Positions 41,443 to 50,550 of a DNA stretch of 52,570 nt are shown in pieces. Source of the DNA: CAZHAC01 sp964383855 (GTDB taxonomy: Bacteria > Chloroflexota > Dormibacteria > Dormibacterales > Dormibacteraceae); the NCBI GenBank assembly GCA_964383855.1, contig CAYLIP010000009.1, forward strand, positions 1 to 52,570, in the 5' to 3' direction. Position 1 is the first letter of the stretch. Every line of letters starts with the position of its first letter. The notes beneath the pieces were generated by a model that saw only the letters and a list, made by a program, of their open reading frames with translations, had not been told where the DNA came from and made no database searches. The position numbers were made by a program, and so were the translations under genes.

Positions 41443-42687
41443 TTGAAACGATCCATCGTTGTTAGGAGCTTTGCCGTCGGGGCGGCGGCGATGACCATGG
41501 CCCTGGCCTGCGGAGGCGGCGGCAGCAGCAGCAGCAGCAACCAGCCGCCGCTCAAGATCGGCGTGATCGATCCCTTCAGCGGGGCGAGCGCTATCTACGG
41601 CGAGGAGCTCTACCGCGGCAACAGCATCGCCGTCGACGAGGTCAACGCCAAGGGCGGTGTCAACGGCCGCAAGGTCCAGCTGCTGAAGGGCGACGCGGTG
41701 ACCGCCGACCAGGGCATCCAGGAGGTGACCCGCCTGGCCACGCAGGAGAACGTCGACGCCTTCACGGGCACCTACCTGAGCGGCGTGTCGCAGACCGCCA
41801 GCGAGACCGCAGCGCGGTACAAGAAGGTCTACTGGGACACCAACGCGATCGCGGCCGGCCTGACCGAGCGCGGGCTCTCCAACTTCATCCGCTCCGGACC
41901 CTATGCCGGCTCATTCGCCAGCGTGTCGGTGGACACGGTGTCCGGTCTGATCACGCCGCAGCTGGGCAAGCCCGCAGCGCAGACCAAGATCTGGCTCGAG
42001 CACGAGGATTCGATCTACGGCACCACGATCGCCGCCACCCAGAAGGACGGTCTGACCGGCAAGGGCTACCAGATCGTGGGCAACAGCGGGCACCCGGCGA
42101 GCGCCACCGACCTCACCGACTCGGTGCTCCGCGCGCAGCGGGCGGCGCCTGACGTGGTCATCTTCACCGGCTACGTGCCGGATGTGAACCTCTTCCTGCG
42201 GACGGCTCGCGACCACAGCTTCTCGCCGGTCATCCTGCTCGTCGGCACCGGTGACACCGCGGAGACACTGCAGGCGCTGGGCGCCCAGGGACTCGAGGGC
42301 AAGCTCGTCGTGTCCTATCCCCGGCCCGACATCAACCCGGCATACGGCCCGGGGGCGGCGCAGTACCTGTCCACCTACCGGAAGAAGTTCAACGCCGAGC
42401 CCGTGGCTCCGCAGGGCATGGCGGCCTACGTCGGCATGAAGATGATGCTGGAGGCGATCACCAAGGCCGGCAGCACCGATGTGAGCAAGGTGAAGAGCGC
42501 GGCCAAGTCGATCGACAAGCCGATCTCGAGCTACGCCACCGGCTTCGGCGAGAAGTTCGACGACAAGATGCAGAACACGCGAGCCTTCCCCGTCACCATC
42601 CAGTGGCAGTCCGGGAAGCAGATCACGGTCTTCCCGGAGAAGGCGGCCGTCTCGGGCACGAAGGTGCTGCCCTTGAAGGGCGCGTGA
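41443..42687 (+). CDS. livK: branched-chain-type substrate-binding lipoprotein (second system)
   Basis: 414 aa. Starting at TTG 41443 (AGAGGAG 7 nt upstream) gives a basic signal peptide with lipobox MALAC (Cys23), then a Gly/Ser linker and the class I binding fold (IGVIDPFSGASAIYGEEL). An earlier in-frame start would put a charged extension before the signal peptide. It is placed after the catabolic genes and before its permeases, so it presumably binds the substrate of the HyuAB pathway. It is clearly different in sequence from the binding protein at 25934-27118. Confidence 0.9.
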   Translation: MKRSIVVRSFAVGAAAMTMALACGGGGSSSSSNQPPLKIGVIDPFSGASAIYGEELYRGNSIAVDEVNAKGGVNGRKVQLLKGDAVTADQGIQEVTRLATQENVDAFTGTYLSGVSQTASETAARYKKVYWDTNAIAAGLTERGLSNFIRSGPYAGSFASVSVDTVSGLITPQLGKPAAQTKIWLEHEDSIYGTTIAATQKDGLTGKGYQIVGNSGHPASATDLTDSVLRAQRAAPDVVIFTGYVPDVNLFLRTARDHSFSPVILLVGTGDTAETLQALGAQGLEGKLVVSYPRPDINPAYGPGAAQYLSTYRKKFNAEPVAPQGMAAYVGMKMMLEAITKAGSTDVSKVKSAAKSIDKPISSYATGFGEKFDDKMQNTRAFPVTIQWQSGKQITVFPEKAAVSGTKVLPLKGA

Positions 42688-42709
42688 GAGCTGTGAGCGG
42701 GCGCTTGGC

Positions 42710-43588
42710 GTGACAGCGCTCTTTGAGGTTCTGGTGGCCGGCCTGCTGCTGGGCGGCACCTACGCCCTGGTGGCGGTCGGCCTGAACCTCGTCTTCGGCG
42801 TGGTCCGCGTCATCAACTTCGCTCATGGCGAGCTGGTGATGCTCGGAATGTACGGCGCTTACGCCGCCTACCAGGTGGGCGTCGACCCCTACCTGTCGGT
42901 GATCGTGGTGGCGCCGGCCATGTTCGGGCTCGGCCTGCTCGTCCAGCGCCTCCTGATCCAGCCCCTGCAGGGCGAGCCGATGATGCAGGTCTTCGCGACC
43001 TTCGGGCTCCTGCTCCTGCTCCAGAACGTCGTCCTTGCGACCACCGGCGGCCAGGCGCACAGCGTCGCGGTCGCTCGTTACAGCCATCCGCTCCACATCC
43101 TGGGGACGGTCGTCTCGGTACCCCGGGTGGTGGTGCTCGTCGTCGCCACCGCGGCCACGCTCGCCCTGCGCGAGTACCTGCAGCGAAGCATGGTCGGCCG
43201 GGCCATCCGGGCCGTCGTCCAGGACCGGAACGCGGCGCGGCTGATGGGCATCAACGTCGAGCGCATCTACATGCTCGTGTTCGGGCTGGCGGCGGCCATG
43301 GCCGGGGTCGCCGGCGTGCTTCTGGCGCCCACCTATACGGTGACCCCCTACATCGGCGGCGACTTCATCTTCGCGGCCTTCGCCGTCGTCACCCTGGGCG
43401 GTCTCGGCAGCATACCGGGGGCCTACATCGGCGCCATGGTGGTCGGGTTCGCCGAGGCGCTGGCCGGCTTCTACATCGACCCTTCACTCCGCCAGGCAAT
43501 CTGGTTCGCGCTCTTCCTGGCCGTCCTCATCGTGCGGCCGACCGGCCTCTTCGGCCCGCGTGGCGCCGCCGACCTCGGAGTGCGATGA
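42710..43588 (+). CDS. livH: branched-chain-type ABC importer permease LivH (second system)
   Basis: 292 aa, about eight membrane segments. FGVVRVINFAHGELVMLGMYG signature and the RSMVGRAIRAVVQDRNAARLMGIN coupling loop. GTG start, 22 nt after the binding-protein gene. Confidence 0.9.
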   Translation: MTALFEVLVAGLLLGGTYALVAVGLNLVFGVVRVINFAHGELVMLGMYGAYAAYQVGVDPYLSVIVVAPAMFGLGLLVQRLLIQPLQGEPMMQVFATFGLLLLLQNVVLATTGGQAHSVAVARYSHPLHILGTVVSVPRVVVLVVATAATLALREYLQRSMVGRAIRAVVQDRNAARLMGINVERIYMLVFGLAAAMAGVAGVLLAPTYTVTPYIGGDFIFAAFAVVTLGGLGSIPGAYIGAMVVGFAEALAGFYIDPSLRQAIWFALFLAVLIVRPTGLFGPRGAADLGVR

Positions 43589-44643
43589 AGGCTTCGGGCG
43601 TGCTCGCCGACGGCGTTCGCGAGCGGCTGGCGATGGTCGAGCGCATGCCCTGGCCGCGCGGCGACTCGGCGGCCGCCGCCTGGTCGCGCTATGGCATCGG
43701 CATAGTCGCGCTTGCGCTGCCCCTGCTCTTGCTCAAGGACAGCCCCTACTACCTCAACCTGCTGATCCTGACCTACGTCTTCGCCGGACTCGCCTCGGCC
43801 TGGAACATCATCGGCGGGTTCGGCGGGCAGTTCTCTTTGGGCCACGGCGTCTTCTTCGCGGCCGGCGCCTATACGGTCGCCATCCTCTTCTCGAGGTATC
43901 ACGTGTCGCCCTGGATCGGCCTCGTCCCGGCCGCGCTCGTGGCCTGCCTGCTGGGCGGACTCATATCGGCGCCGATCTTTCGCCTGCGGGGTCCGTTCTT
44001 CGCGATCGCGACCATGGCCCTGAACCAGATCGCGCTCGTGCTGGTCAACTACACGACCTACCTCGGCGGCCCGCGGGGCGTACCGCTCGACTTCAACCCG
44101 GGCTTCGCCAACATGATCTTCGAGGACCCCTGGCAGTACGGCGTGCTCGGCCTGCTCTTCTGCGCGGTCACGGTCGGAGTCGCCCTGGCAGTTCGCCGCA
44201 GCCGCCTCGGCTACTACCTCCTGGCGGTGAGGGAGGACGAAGATTCGGCCCGCTCGACCGGCATCAACGCCTTCAGCGTCAAGGTCAACGGAATGCTGAT
44301 CAGCAGCTCGCTGACCGGCGTCGGAGGCGCCATCTACGCCATGTACACGCTCTATGTCGACCCGCCCACCGTTTTCAGCCTGCCCGACATCGGCGTTCGC
44401 TTCGCCCTGCTCGCGCTGATCGGCGGGATCGGCACCATCGCCGGGCCGGTGGTCGGAGCCTTCTTGATAACCCCGTCGGCCAGCTACCTGCGCGGAGCGC
44501 TCACGGCGTTTCGGCCCGGCACCCACCTGATCGTGCTGGCCGTGATCATGATCCTGGCTCCGATCTTCATGCGCCGCGGCATCGTCGGCGCCGTCGAGGA
44601 CGGGTTGCGCCGGCTGCGCCGGCCGCGGGAGGGCGCATCGTGA
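43585..44643 (+). CDS. livM: branched-chain-type ABC importer permease LivM (second system)
   Basis: 352 aa with an N-terminal extension of about 35 residues before the first helix. AWNIIGGFGGQFSLGHGVFFAAGAY signature and RRSRLGYYLLAVREDEDSARSTGIN coupling loop. ATGA overlap with livH and GTGA overlap with livG. Confidence 0.9.
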   Translation: MKASGVLADGVRERLAMVERMPWPRGDSAAAAWSRYGIGIVALALPLLLLKDSPYYLNLLILTYVFAGLASAWNIIGGFGGQFSLGHGVFFAAGAYTVAILFSRYHVSPWIGLVPAALVACLLGGLISAPIFRLRGPFFAIATMALNQIALVLVNYTTYLGGPRGVPLDFNPGFANMIFEDPWQYGVLGLLFCAVTVGVALAVRRSRLGYYLLAVREDEDSARSTGINAFSVKVNGMLISSSLTGVGGAIYAMYTLYVDPPTVFSLPDIGVRFALLALIGGIGTIAGPVVGAFLITPSASYLRGALTAFRPGTHLIVLAVIMILAPIFMRRGIVGAVEDGLRRLRRPREGAS

Positions 44644-45371
44644 CATCGGTCGCAACCGCGCGGCCGCTGCTTCGGGCCCACAACCTGATCCGGCGCTTCG
44701 GCGCGCTGACCGCGGTCGACAATGTGTCCTTCGACCTGGCGGAAGGCGAGATCCTTTCCATCGTCGGTCCCAACGGGGCCGGCAAGACCACACTGTTCAA
44801 CCTGCTCTCGGGCCAGCTGGCCCCATCCTCCGGCGGCGTCGAGCTCGCCGGCGAGGACGTCACGCAGCTCCGGCCTTTTCAGCGCTGCCGGCGTGGAATC
44901 GCGCGCACCTTCCAGATCGTGCGGCCTCTGCTCGGGATCACCGCGCTGGAGAACGTGATGGTCGGGTCGTTCCTTCGCCACCGCCGCCGTGACGACGCCA
45001 AGGCGGCGGCGCTGGCGGTGCTCGAGGAGACCGGGCTTGGCCCCCGGGCGGCCGTGCTGGCGGGGGAGCTGACGCTGGTCGAGCGCAAGCGCCTGGAGGT
45101 CGCGCGCGCCCTCGCCACCCAGCCCCGTGTCCTCCTGCTCGACGAGGTCATGGCGGGGCTGACGCCGCCCGAGGTCGACCGCGCCATCGAGCTCTTCAAG
45201 GAGATCCATTCACGGGGCGTGACATTGCTGGTCGTGGAGCACAACCTGACCGTCGTCCGGACCCTGTGCCGGCGCGCGATCGTGGTCGACCACGGGTCGC
45301 GCCTGGCGGAGGGCACTCCAGACGAGGTCTTCGGGATGCCCGAGGTGATCGAGGCCTACCTGGGTCGGTGA
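44640..45371 (+). CDS. livG: branched-chain-type ABC importer ATPase LivG (second system)
   Basis: 243 aa. Walker A GPNGAGKTT, GIARTFQIVRPLLGITALEN, degenerate signature LTLVERKRLEVARAL, Walker B VLLLDEVMAGLTPPE and switch VEHNL. GTG start fixed by overlap with livM. The long frame upstream of it is a shadow of livM. Confidence 0.9.
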   Translation: MTSVATARPLLRAHNLIRRFGALTAVDNVSFDLAEGEILSIVGPNGAGKTTLFNLLSGQLAPSSGGVELAGEDVTQLRPFQRCRRGIARTFQIVRPLLGITALENVMVGSFLRHRRRDDAKAAALAVLEETGLGPRAAVLAGELTLVERKRLEVARALATQPRVLLLDEVMAGLTPPEVDRAIELFKEIHSRGVTLLVVEHNLTVVRTLCRRAIVVDHGSRLAEGTPDEVFGMPEVIEAYLGR

Positions 45372-46093
45372 TGAGCGACAGCGCGCCCCTGCTCAAGATC
45401 GAAGCGCTTCACTCCGGCTACGGCGACCTGCAGATCCTGCAGGGGTTCGACCTCGAGGTTCGCCGAGGGGAGGTGGTGGCCGCGGTCGGTCCCAACGGCG
45501 TGGGCAAGACGACGCTCCTCAACACCATCAGCGGCCTGGTCAAGCCTCGGGGCGGGAGGATCCTCTTCGATGGCCGGGACATCGCCGGGTTGCCGCCGCA
45601 CGAGGTCGTCGCAGCCGGCCTGGTCATGGTGCCCGAGGGCCGGCACCTGTTCACCATGATGACCGTCGAGGAGAACCTCTTTCTCGGCGCCTATCAACCG
45701 GCCTCGCGCAAGGTGATGCGCGCGACCCTGGACGAGGTGTATGAGCTCTTCCCGCGCCTTCGCGAGCGGCGGCGCCAGGACGCGGGATCCCTTTCGGGCG
45801 GGGAGCAGCAGATGTGCGCCATCGGACGCGCGTTGATGTCCAAGCCCCGGCTGCTCATGCTGGACGAGCCCTCCCTGGGCCTGGCTCCCATCGTCGTCAA
45901 GTCGGTGTTCAACCTCATCGAACAGCTGGCCTCGACGGGCCTCACGGTGCTGCTGGTCGAGCAGAAGGTGCGCGAGGCGCTCGAGCTGTCAGCCCGGGGC
46001 TACGTCGTCGACCGCGGGCGTGTCGTCATGACCGGCGCCGCCCGCGACCTCCTCGACAACCCTCAGCTCCAGGAGGCCTACCTGGGCGTCTGA
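45371..46093 (+). CDS. livF: branched-chain-type ABC importer ATPase LivF (second system)
   Basis: 240 aa. Walker A GPNGVGKTT, signature LSGGEQQM, Walker B LLMLDEPSLGLAP and the switch region VEQKV, where the usual H is replaced by K. This is seen in part of the LivF family. TGATG coupling to livG. Last gene of the 32454-46093 operon; its end overlaps the convergent dehydrogenase gene by 16 nt. Confidence 0.9.
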   Translation: MSDSAPLLKIEALHSGYGDLQILQGFDLEVRRGEVVAAVGPNGVGKTTLLNTISGLVKPRGGRILFDGRDIAGLPPHEVVAAGLVMVPEGRHLFTMMTVEENLFLGAYQPASRKVMRATLDEVYELFPRLRERRRQDAGSLSGGEQQMCAIGRALMSKPRLLMLDEPSLGLAPIVVKSVFNLIEQLASTGLTVLLVEQKVREALELSARGYVVDRGRVVMTGAARDLLDNPQLQEAYLGV

Positions 46094-47091
46094 TCGTCCC
46101 CGTCGCGCAGGACCTCCGGGTTGACGACGTCACGCGGAGCGCCGGCGAAGAAGGCGACCAGGTTCTCGGAGGCGCGGGTTCGGGCGGCCGTCCACGCCTC
46201 GACCGAGGAGCCGCCGACGTGGGGCGTGAGGACGACGCGGTCGAGATCGAAGAGGGGGCTGCGCCGGCGCGGCTCCTCCGAGAAGACGTCGACACCGGCG
46301 CCGGAAAGCCGGCCGGAACCGATGGCCTCGGCCAGCGCATCCTCGTCGACCACGCCGCCCCGGCCGGTGTTGACCAGGATCACATGCCGGCGCAGAAGCG
46401 CCAGCTGGGCCGGCCCGATCATCCCGCGCGTGAGAGGCGTGAGCGGCACGTGCACCGTGAACACGTCGGCCAGCGGCAGCATCTCATCGAGCGGCAGGTA
46501 GCGCAGCCCGAGATCGCGCTCCAGATCGCCTTGGGGCACCAGGTCGTTGGCGACGATCCGCATGCCGAAGGCGGCCGCACGCCTCGCCACCGCCCGGCCG
46601 ATGTTGCCGGTGCCCAGGATGGCGAGCGTCTTGCCGGCCAGCTGGTTCAGGGTCGGAGGCCACCCGTCGTCCCAGCCGCGCCCGCTTCGCATCCGCGCGT
46701 CGAGCCTGCCCAGGTCCCGGGCAAGGTGGAGCAGGAGCGCGAACGCGTGGTCGGCAACGGCGTCGGCGTTGCAGCCCGCGGTGTTGCAGACGACCACGCC
46801 CCGGCGGGTCGCCGCCTCGACGTCGATGTTGTCCATGCCGACGCCCTGCCTTGAAATGACCCTCAGGCGGGGCGCCGCGGCCAGGACGTCGTCCCGCAGA
46901 GGGTGCGTCCCTCCGACCACGATGGCGTCGGCGCCGGCCGCCCGCTGCGCCGCCTCGGCCGCGTCCAGCGGCTGCCCGGGGTCGTCCACGACCACGCCCT
47001 GGCTGTGGAGGATGGCCATCGCCTCCGCCGTCCCCGGCGCCGTCCGGCGGACGTTGCTGAGGACGAGGACGGTGCGGCCGCGCGCGCTCAC
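46078..47091 (-). CDS. D-2-hydroxyacid dehydrogenase (phosphoglycerate dehydrogenase-like)
   Basis: 337 aa. NAD-binding ILGTGNIGRAVARRAAAFGM, catalytic Arg in LVNTGRGGVVDEDAL, Glu in FSEEP and His in LTPHVGGSSVEA are present. There is no ACT/ASB regulatory domain, so biosynthetic SerA is unlikely; reduction or oxidation of a 2-oxo/2-hydroxy acid fits. The GTG start overlaps the NHL gene stop by 4 nt. Its partner might be the LDH2-type enzyme transcribed divergently from the same region. Confidence 0.9.
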   Translation of the reverse strand: MSARGRTVLVLSNVRRTAPGTAEAMAILHSQGVVVDDPGQPLDAAEAAQRAAGADAIVVGGTHPLRDDVLAAAPRLRVISRQGVGMDNIDVEAATRRGVVVCNTAGCNADAVADHAFALLLHLARDLGRLDARMRSGRGWDDGWPPTLNQLAGKTLAILGTGNIGRAVARRAAAFGMRIVANDLVPQGDLERDLGLRYLPLDEMLPLADVFTVHVPLTPLTRGMIGPAQLALLRRHVILVNTGRGGVVDEDALAEAIGSGRLSGAGVDVFSEEPRRRSPLFDLDRVVLTPHVGGSSVEAWTAARTRASENLVAFFAGAPRDVVNPEVLRDGDDQTPR

Positions 47092-48119
47092 GACGGCTCC
47101 TGGATGAACTTGTGGACGACGTGGCAGTGGCGGCCGCCCAGACCGCCGGGTCCGATCCCGCCCGAGCCGCTGGAGAGCGCTGTCCTCGTGATCTCGGCCA
47201 CGTAGAGGCTGCCGTCGGGACCGACCGCGGCACCGTGGGGGCAGAAGACGTTGCCGGGATCGCAGGGGTGGCCGCCATGGCCGAAGCGCTCCATGAGCCG
47301 GCCTCTGCCGTCGAAGACGGAGACCCGAGCCGGGATCGGTTCCCGCACGGTTCCGTGCATCCAGGACTCGTGCCCGACCGGGCTCGCCATCTCGGTCACG
47401 TAAACAAAGCAATCCCGGTCTGCGGCCACCGCGGAAGGCCGGCGCACGTCCGTCCACTCCTCCAGGAAGTCGCCGGCCAGGCTGAAGACCTGGACGCGGT
47501 CGTTCTCGCGATCGGCAACCAGCAGGCGCTCATCAGCGGTCACCAGCAGGCAGTGCGGCACGTGGAACTCGCCGGCGCGAGTCCCCGGCTCGCCCCAGGA
47601 GCGCAGCAGCTCGCCATCGGCCGAGAAGCGATGGACGCGCGCGTTGGCGTAGCCGTCGGTGACATAGAGGTCGCCGTTGGGTGCGACCGCCAGCTTGGTC
47701 GGATGGTTGAACGGAGGGCCACCTCGCTTGATCGAGCCGATGCGGGCCTTGAAGTCGGACAGGGCCCAGTCGGCGCCGGTGTCCGAAGGCCGGCCGGCCG
47801 TGCCCAGGGCCCCGGCCGGCCTTCCGTCGGCCGAGAACTTCCGCACCACGTGGTCGTCCTCGTCGACGCAGTAGACGAGTCCGTCGAGGCCGATGGTGAT
47901 CCCGTGCGGCCGCGGGCTCAGATGGCCCTGACCGAAGGTTCTCAGGAGGCGCCCCTGCGCGTCGAGGACGAACACTCCGCTTGGGTGGCGCGTCAGGAGG
48001 TGGACGGCGCCGGCGGCGTCGACGGCGACATCGGCGACATCGCCGCCCAGGGCGGGGCCGGAGGTCACGGATTCCTCCCACGATCGAGAGACGGTCAGCC
48101 GCGGGGGTCTCACAGCCAC
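47088..48119 (-). CDS. NHL-repeat protein, peptidyl-alpha-hydroxyglycine lyase-like
   Basis: 343 aa six-bladed beta-propeller. Repeats of the form PHGITIGLDGLVYCVDEDDHVVRKFSADG, PTKLAVAPNGDLYVTDGYANARVHRFS and PHCLLVTADERLLVADRENDRVQVFS are NHL blades with the pattern of PAL-like and 6-bladed lactonase-like proteins. There is no signal peptide from GTG 48119; GTG 48113 is an alternative. TAGCGT lies 8 nt upstream, suggesting a leaderless mRNA. Role unknown; lactonase-type activity on a sugar or hydroxy acid would suit the neighbouring 2-hydroxyacid dehydrogenase genes. Confidence 0.75.
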   Translation of the reverse strand: MAVRPPRLTVSRSWEESVTSGPALGGDVADVAVDAAGAVHLLTRHPSGVFVLDAQGRLLRTFGQGHLSPRPHGITIGLDGLVYCVDEDDHVVRKFSADGRPAGALGTAGRPSDTGADWALSDFKARIGSIKRGGPPFNHPTKLAVAPNGDLYVTDGYANARVHRFSADGELLRSWGEPGTRAGEFHVPHCLLVTADERLLVADRENDRVQVFSLAGDFLEEWTDVRRPSAVAADRDCFVYVTEMASPVGHESWMHGTVREPIPARVSVFDGRGRLMERFGHGGHPCDPGNVFCPHGAAVGPDGSLYVAEITRTALSSGSGGIGPGGLGGRHCHVVHKFIQEPS

Positions 48120-48127
48120 GCCGCAAC

Positions 48128-48158
48128 ACGCTAGCACCAGCTCGATCTGAACTAGGAT
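48128..48158. promoter_or_regulatory. divergent leaderless promoters (NHL gene / LDH2 gene)
   Basis: Minus strand TAGCGT (48128-48133) ends 8 nt before GTG 48119. Plus strand TAGGAT (48153-48158) ends 7 nt before TTG 48166. Only 46 bp separate the two starts. No clear -35 elements or FadR-type core are seen. Confidence 0.4.
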
Positions 48159-48165
48159 CGCTCGA

Positions 48166-49230
48166 TTGCCGCTAGTTGACCCCGACCACCTTCTGCGCTT
48201 CGCCACAGCGGTGATTCGGGCCATGGGGGCGCCCGAGCAGGTGTCGGTCGCGGTGGCCGAGCACCTGGTCCTCTCCAACCTCTCCGGGCACGACTCCCAT
48301 GGGGTGATGCGCATCCCGCTCTATGTCGACATGGCGGACCGGGGCGCGCTCCAACCGACGCGCTTGCCGGAGGTCCTGGCCGAGTCGGAGGCGACGATCC
48401 TGGTCGACGCGCACCGCGGGTTCGGGCAGTACTCGACGCTCTTCACGCTCGAGCGCTGCATGGAAAGGGCGAAGGCGGCCGGCGCCGCGGTCGGCGCGGT
48501 GAGGCACTCAACCCACACCGGCCGCCTCGGCACCTACTCGGAAGTGGCCGCCGCCCGCGGCCTGGTCAGCCTCGTCACGACCGGCAGCGCCGGCCCTGGC
48601 TACGGCCTGGTGGCGCCGGTCGGCGGGATCGGGAGATTCATGTCGACCAACCCGTGGGCGATCGGCGTACCAAGCGGGAAGGACCGGGCGCCGTTCGTCT
48701 ATGACGCCGCCACCACGACCATCGCAGAGGGCAAGAACCAGCTGGCTCGCGCGCGCGGCGTGCCGGTTCCAGAAGGAGCGCTGCTCGACTCGGCGGGCAG
48801 AGCGACAACCGATCCTGAGGATCTCTATCGCGGGGGCACCATGACCCCGCTGGGGGGTTCGGTCGCGAGCCACAAGGGCTACGGGTACTCGCTCGGGGCG
48901 GCGCTGCTCGGCGCACTGGCCATGATCGGCGACCCGGACCCCACGCCGGCCGGCGCGCTCGAGGGCTTCAAGGGCGCCGGCGGAGTCTTCATGGTTGTGG
49001 TCGACCCGGGCCGGTTCGGCCCGGTCGAGGAGTACGCCGGGCTGGTGGCGAGCACGCTGGACGGGTTGAAACGGGTCGAGCCGGCGCCTGGCCGCGAGGT
49101 TCTCTATGCGGGCGAGCCCGAAGCCCGGTCGCGGGCGGCGCGGGCGGCGCAGGGAATCTCTTTGCCGCAGGCTGTCTGGAGCCGGCTTGCCGAGGTTGCC
49201 CGTCGCTTCGGCGTGCGGCTGCCCGCCTGA
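48166..49230 (+). CDS. Ldh2-family malate/L-lactate dehydrogenase
   Basis: 354 aa. LVLSNLSGHDSHGVMRIPLYVD with the conserved SHG motif, AVRHSTHTGRLGTYSEVAA and FMSTNPWAIGVPSG form the Ldh2/MDH signature (NAD(P)-dependent, not homologous to classical LDH). It oxidises a 2-hydroxyacid such as malate, lactate, sulfolactate or ureidoglycolate. TTG 48166 follows a TAGGAT box by 7 nt and no other good start is near. The gene runs in the same direction as the CoA-transferase at 49273, 42 nt on. Confidence 0.88.
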   Translation: MPLVDPDHLLRFATAVIRAMGAPEQVSVAVAEHLVLSNLSGHDSHGVMRIPLYVDMADRGALQPTRLPEVLAESEATILVDAHRGFGQYSTLFTLERCMERAKAAGAAVGAVRHSTHTGRLGTYSEVAAARGLVSLVTTGSAGPGYGLVAPVGGIGRFMSTNPWAIGVPSGKDRAPFVYDAATTTIAEGKNQLARARGVPVPEGALLDSAGRATTDPEDLYRGGTMTPLGGSVASHKGYGYSLGAALLGALAMIGDPDPTPAGALEGFKGAGGVFMVVVDPGRFGPVEEYAGLVASTLDGLKRVEPAPGREVLYAGEPEARSRAARAAQGISLPQAVWSRLAEVARRFGVRLPA

Positions 49231-49272
49231 CCCACGGACCGGGTCCCGCATTGCACGATATGAGCTCAACGA

Positions 49273-50550
49273 ATGGCCGATTCTGATTCGCCAAGCGAGC
49301 GGCGGCGCCGCGGCCCGACCACCGGCTCGCTCCTCGGGCTGAAGGTCGTCGAATTCGACCAGGTCATCGCCGGTCCGCTTGCGGGCGGGCTGCTGGCGGA
49401 CCAGGGGGCGGACGTGGTCCATGTCGAGCCGCCGGGCACGGGCGACCCGGCTCGCGCGATGGGGCCGGCGAAGGACGGAGTCCACCTCTGGTGGAAGGTG
49501 TCCGGCCGCAACAAACGATCGGTGACCATCGATTTGCGCACCGACGCCGGCCGGGAGCTCGCTCAACGGCTCGTCCGGTGGGCCGACGTCGCGATCGTCA
49601 GCCTCCGGGTCAGCACCCTGCACGACTGGGGCCTCGACTGGCCGGCCATGCACGCGCTCAATCCGAAGCTGATCCTTCTGCAGGTCACCGGCTATGGCGC
49701 CAACACCTCGCTCGCGGACGCGCCCGGGTTCGGGAAGGTGGGCGAGGCGCGGAGCGGGGTGGTGCACATCACAGGCTTCCCAGACGGGCCACCCGTCCAC
49801 ACCGGGTTCTCGCACGCCGACACCGTGGCCGGCCTGATGGGAGCGTTCTCGATCCTCGCCGCCCTGCACCGGCGGGATTCGCAACCGCAATTCAACGGCG
49901 AGTGGATAGACCTCGCCCTGTTCGAGCCGCTCTTCAGGCTGGTCGAGTGGCAGGTCATCATCCACGACCAGCTGGGGATCGTTCCCACCCGCTCCGGCAA
50001 CAGCCTGGCGGTGGCGCCGGCGGCCGTGGTCAACACGTACCTGAGCCGAGACCAGGAATGGATCACCGTCACCTCGGGCACCCCGAGATCGGTCGTCAAC
50101 ATCGTGCGCGTACTCGGGCTGCCGGAGGCGGAGTATTCGACCGTCGCCGACCAGGCCCGCGGCAAGCAGCTGATCGATCAGTGCCTGCGGGACTGGATTG
50201 CAGAGCGCAGCGCCGAGGAGGCGCTGGGCGAGCTGATCGCCGCGGGCGTGGTCGCCTCGCGAATATTCGACGTGGCCGACATCATGCGCGACCGGATCTA
50301 TGCGGAGCGCGGGGACATAGCCACCGTCGAGGATCCAGAGCTGGGTCCGATCCGAATGCAGGCGGCGCTGCCGCGGTTCGAAAACCATCCCGGAGGGATC
50401 TGGCGCAGCGCGCCGCGGCTGGGCGAGGACAACGAGCTGGTGTTCGGCCAGTGGCTGGGCATCCATGCCGCCGAGCTCGAGCGCCTGCGTGCTCAGGGCG
50501 CGCTGGGCACGGATCCCGATCGTCGGCCCGAACCCCTTGCCGACGCCTGA
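49273..50550 (+). CDS. family III CoA-transferase (CaiB/BaiF), second copy
   Basis: 425 aa. VVEFDQVIAGPLAGGLLADQGADVVHVEPPGTGDPAR and NKRSVTIDLRTDAGRELAQRL are family motifs; the central part (GKVGEARSGVVHITGFPDGPP and HADTVAGLMGAF) surrounds the expected catalytic acid. It is clearly distinct from the copy at 38696. It overlaps the next gene slightly. It may activate the hydroxyacid handled by the neighbouring Ldh2 enzyme. Confidence 0.9.
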   Translation: MADSDSPSERRRRGPTTGSLLGLKVVEFDQVIAGPLAGGLLADQGADVVHVEPPGTGDPARAMGPAKDGVHLWWKVSGRNKRSVTIDLRTDAGRELAQRLVRWADVAIVSLRVSTLHDWGLDWPAMHALNPKLILLQVTGYGANTSLADAPGFGKVGEARSGVVHITGFPDGPPVHTGFSHADTVAGLMGAFSILAALHRRDSQPQFNGEWIDLALFEPLFRLVEWQVIIHDQLGIVPTRSGNSLAVAPAAVVNTYLSRDQEWITVTSGTPRSVVNIVRVLGLPEAEYSTVADQARGKQLIDQCLRDWIAERSAEEALGELIAAGVVASRIFDVADIMRDRIYAERGDIATVEDPELGPIRMQAALPRFENHPGGIWRSAPRLGEDNELVFGQWLGIHAAELERLRAQGALGTDPDRRPEPLADA

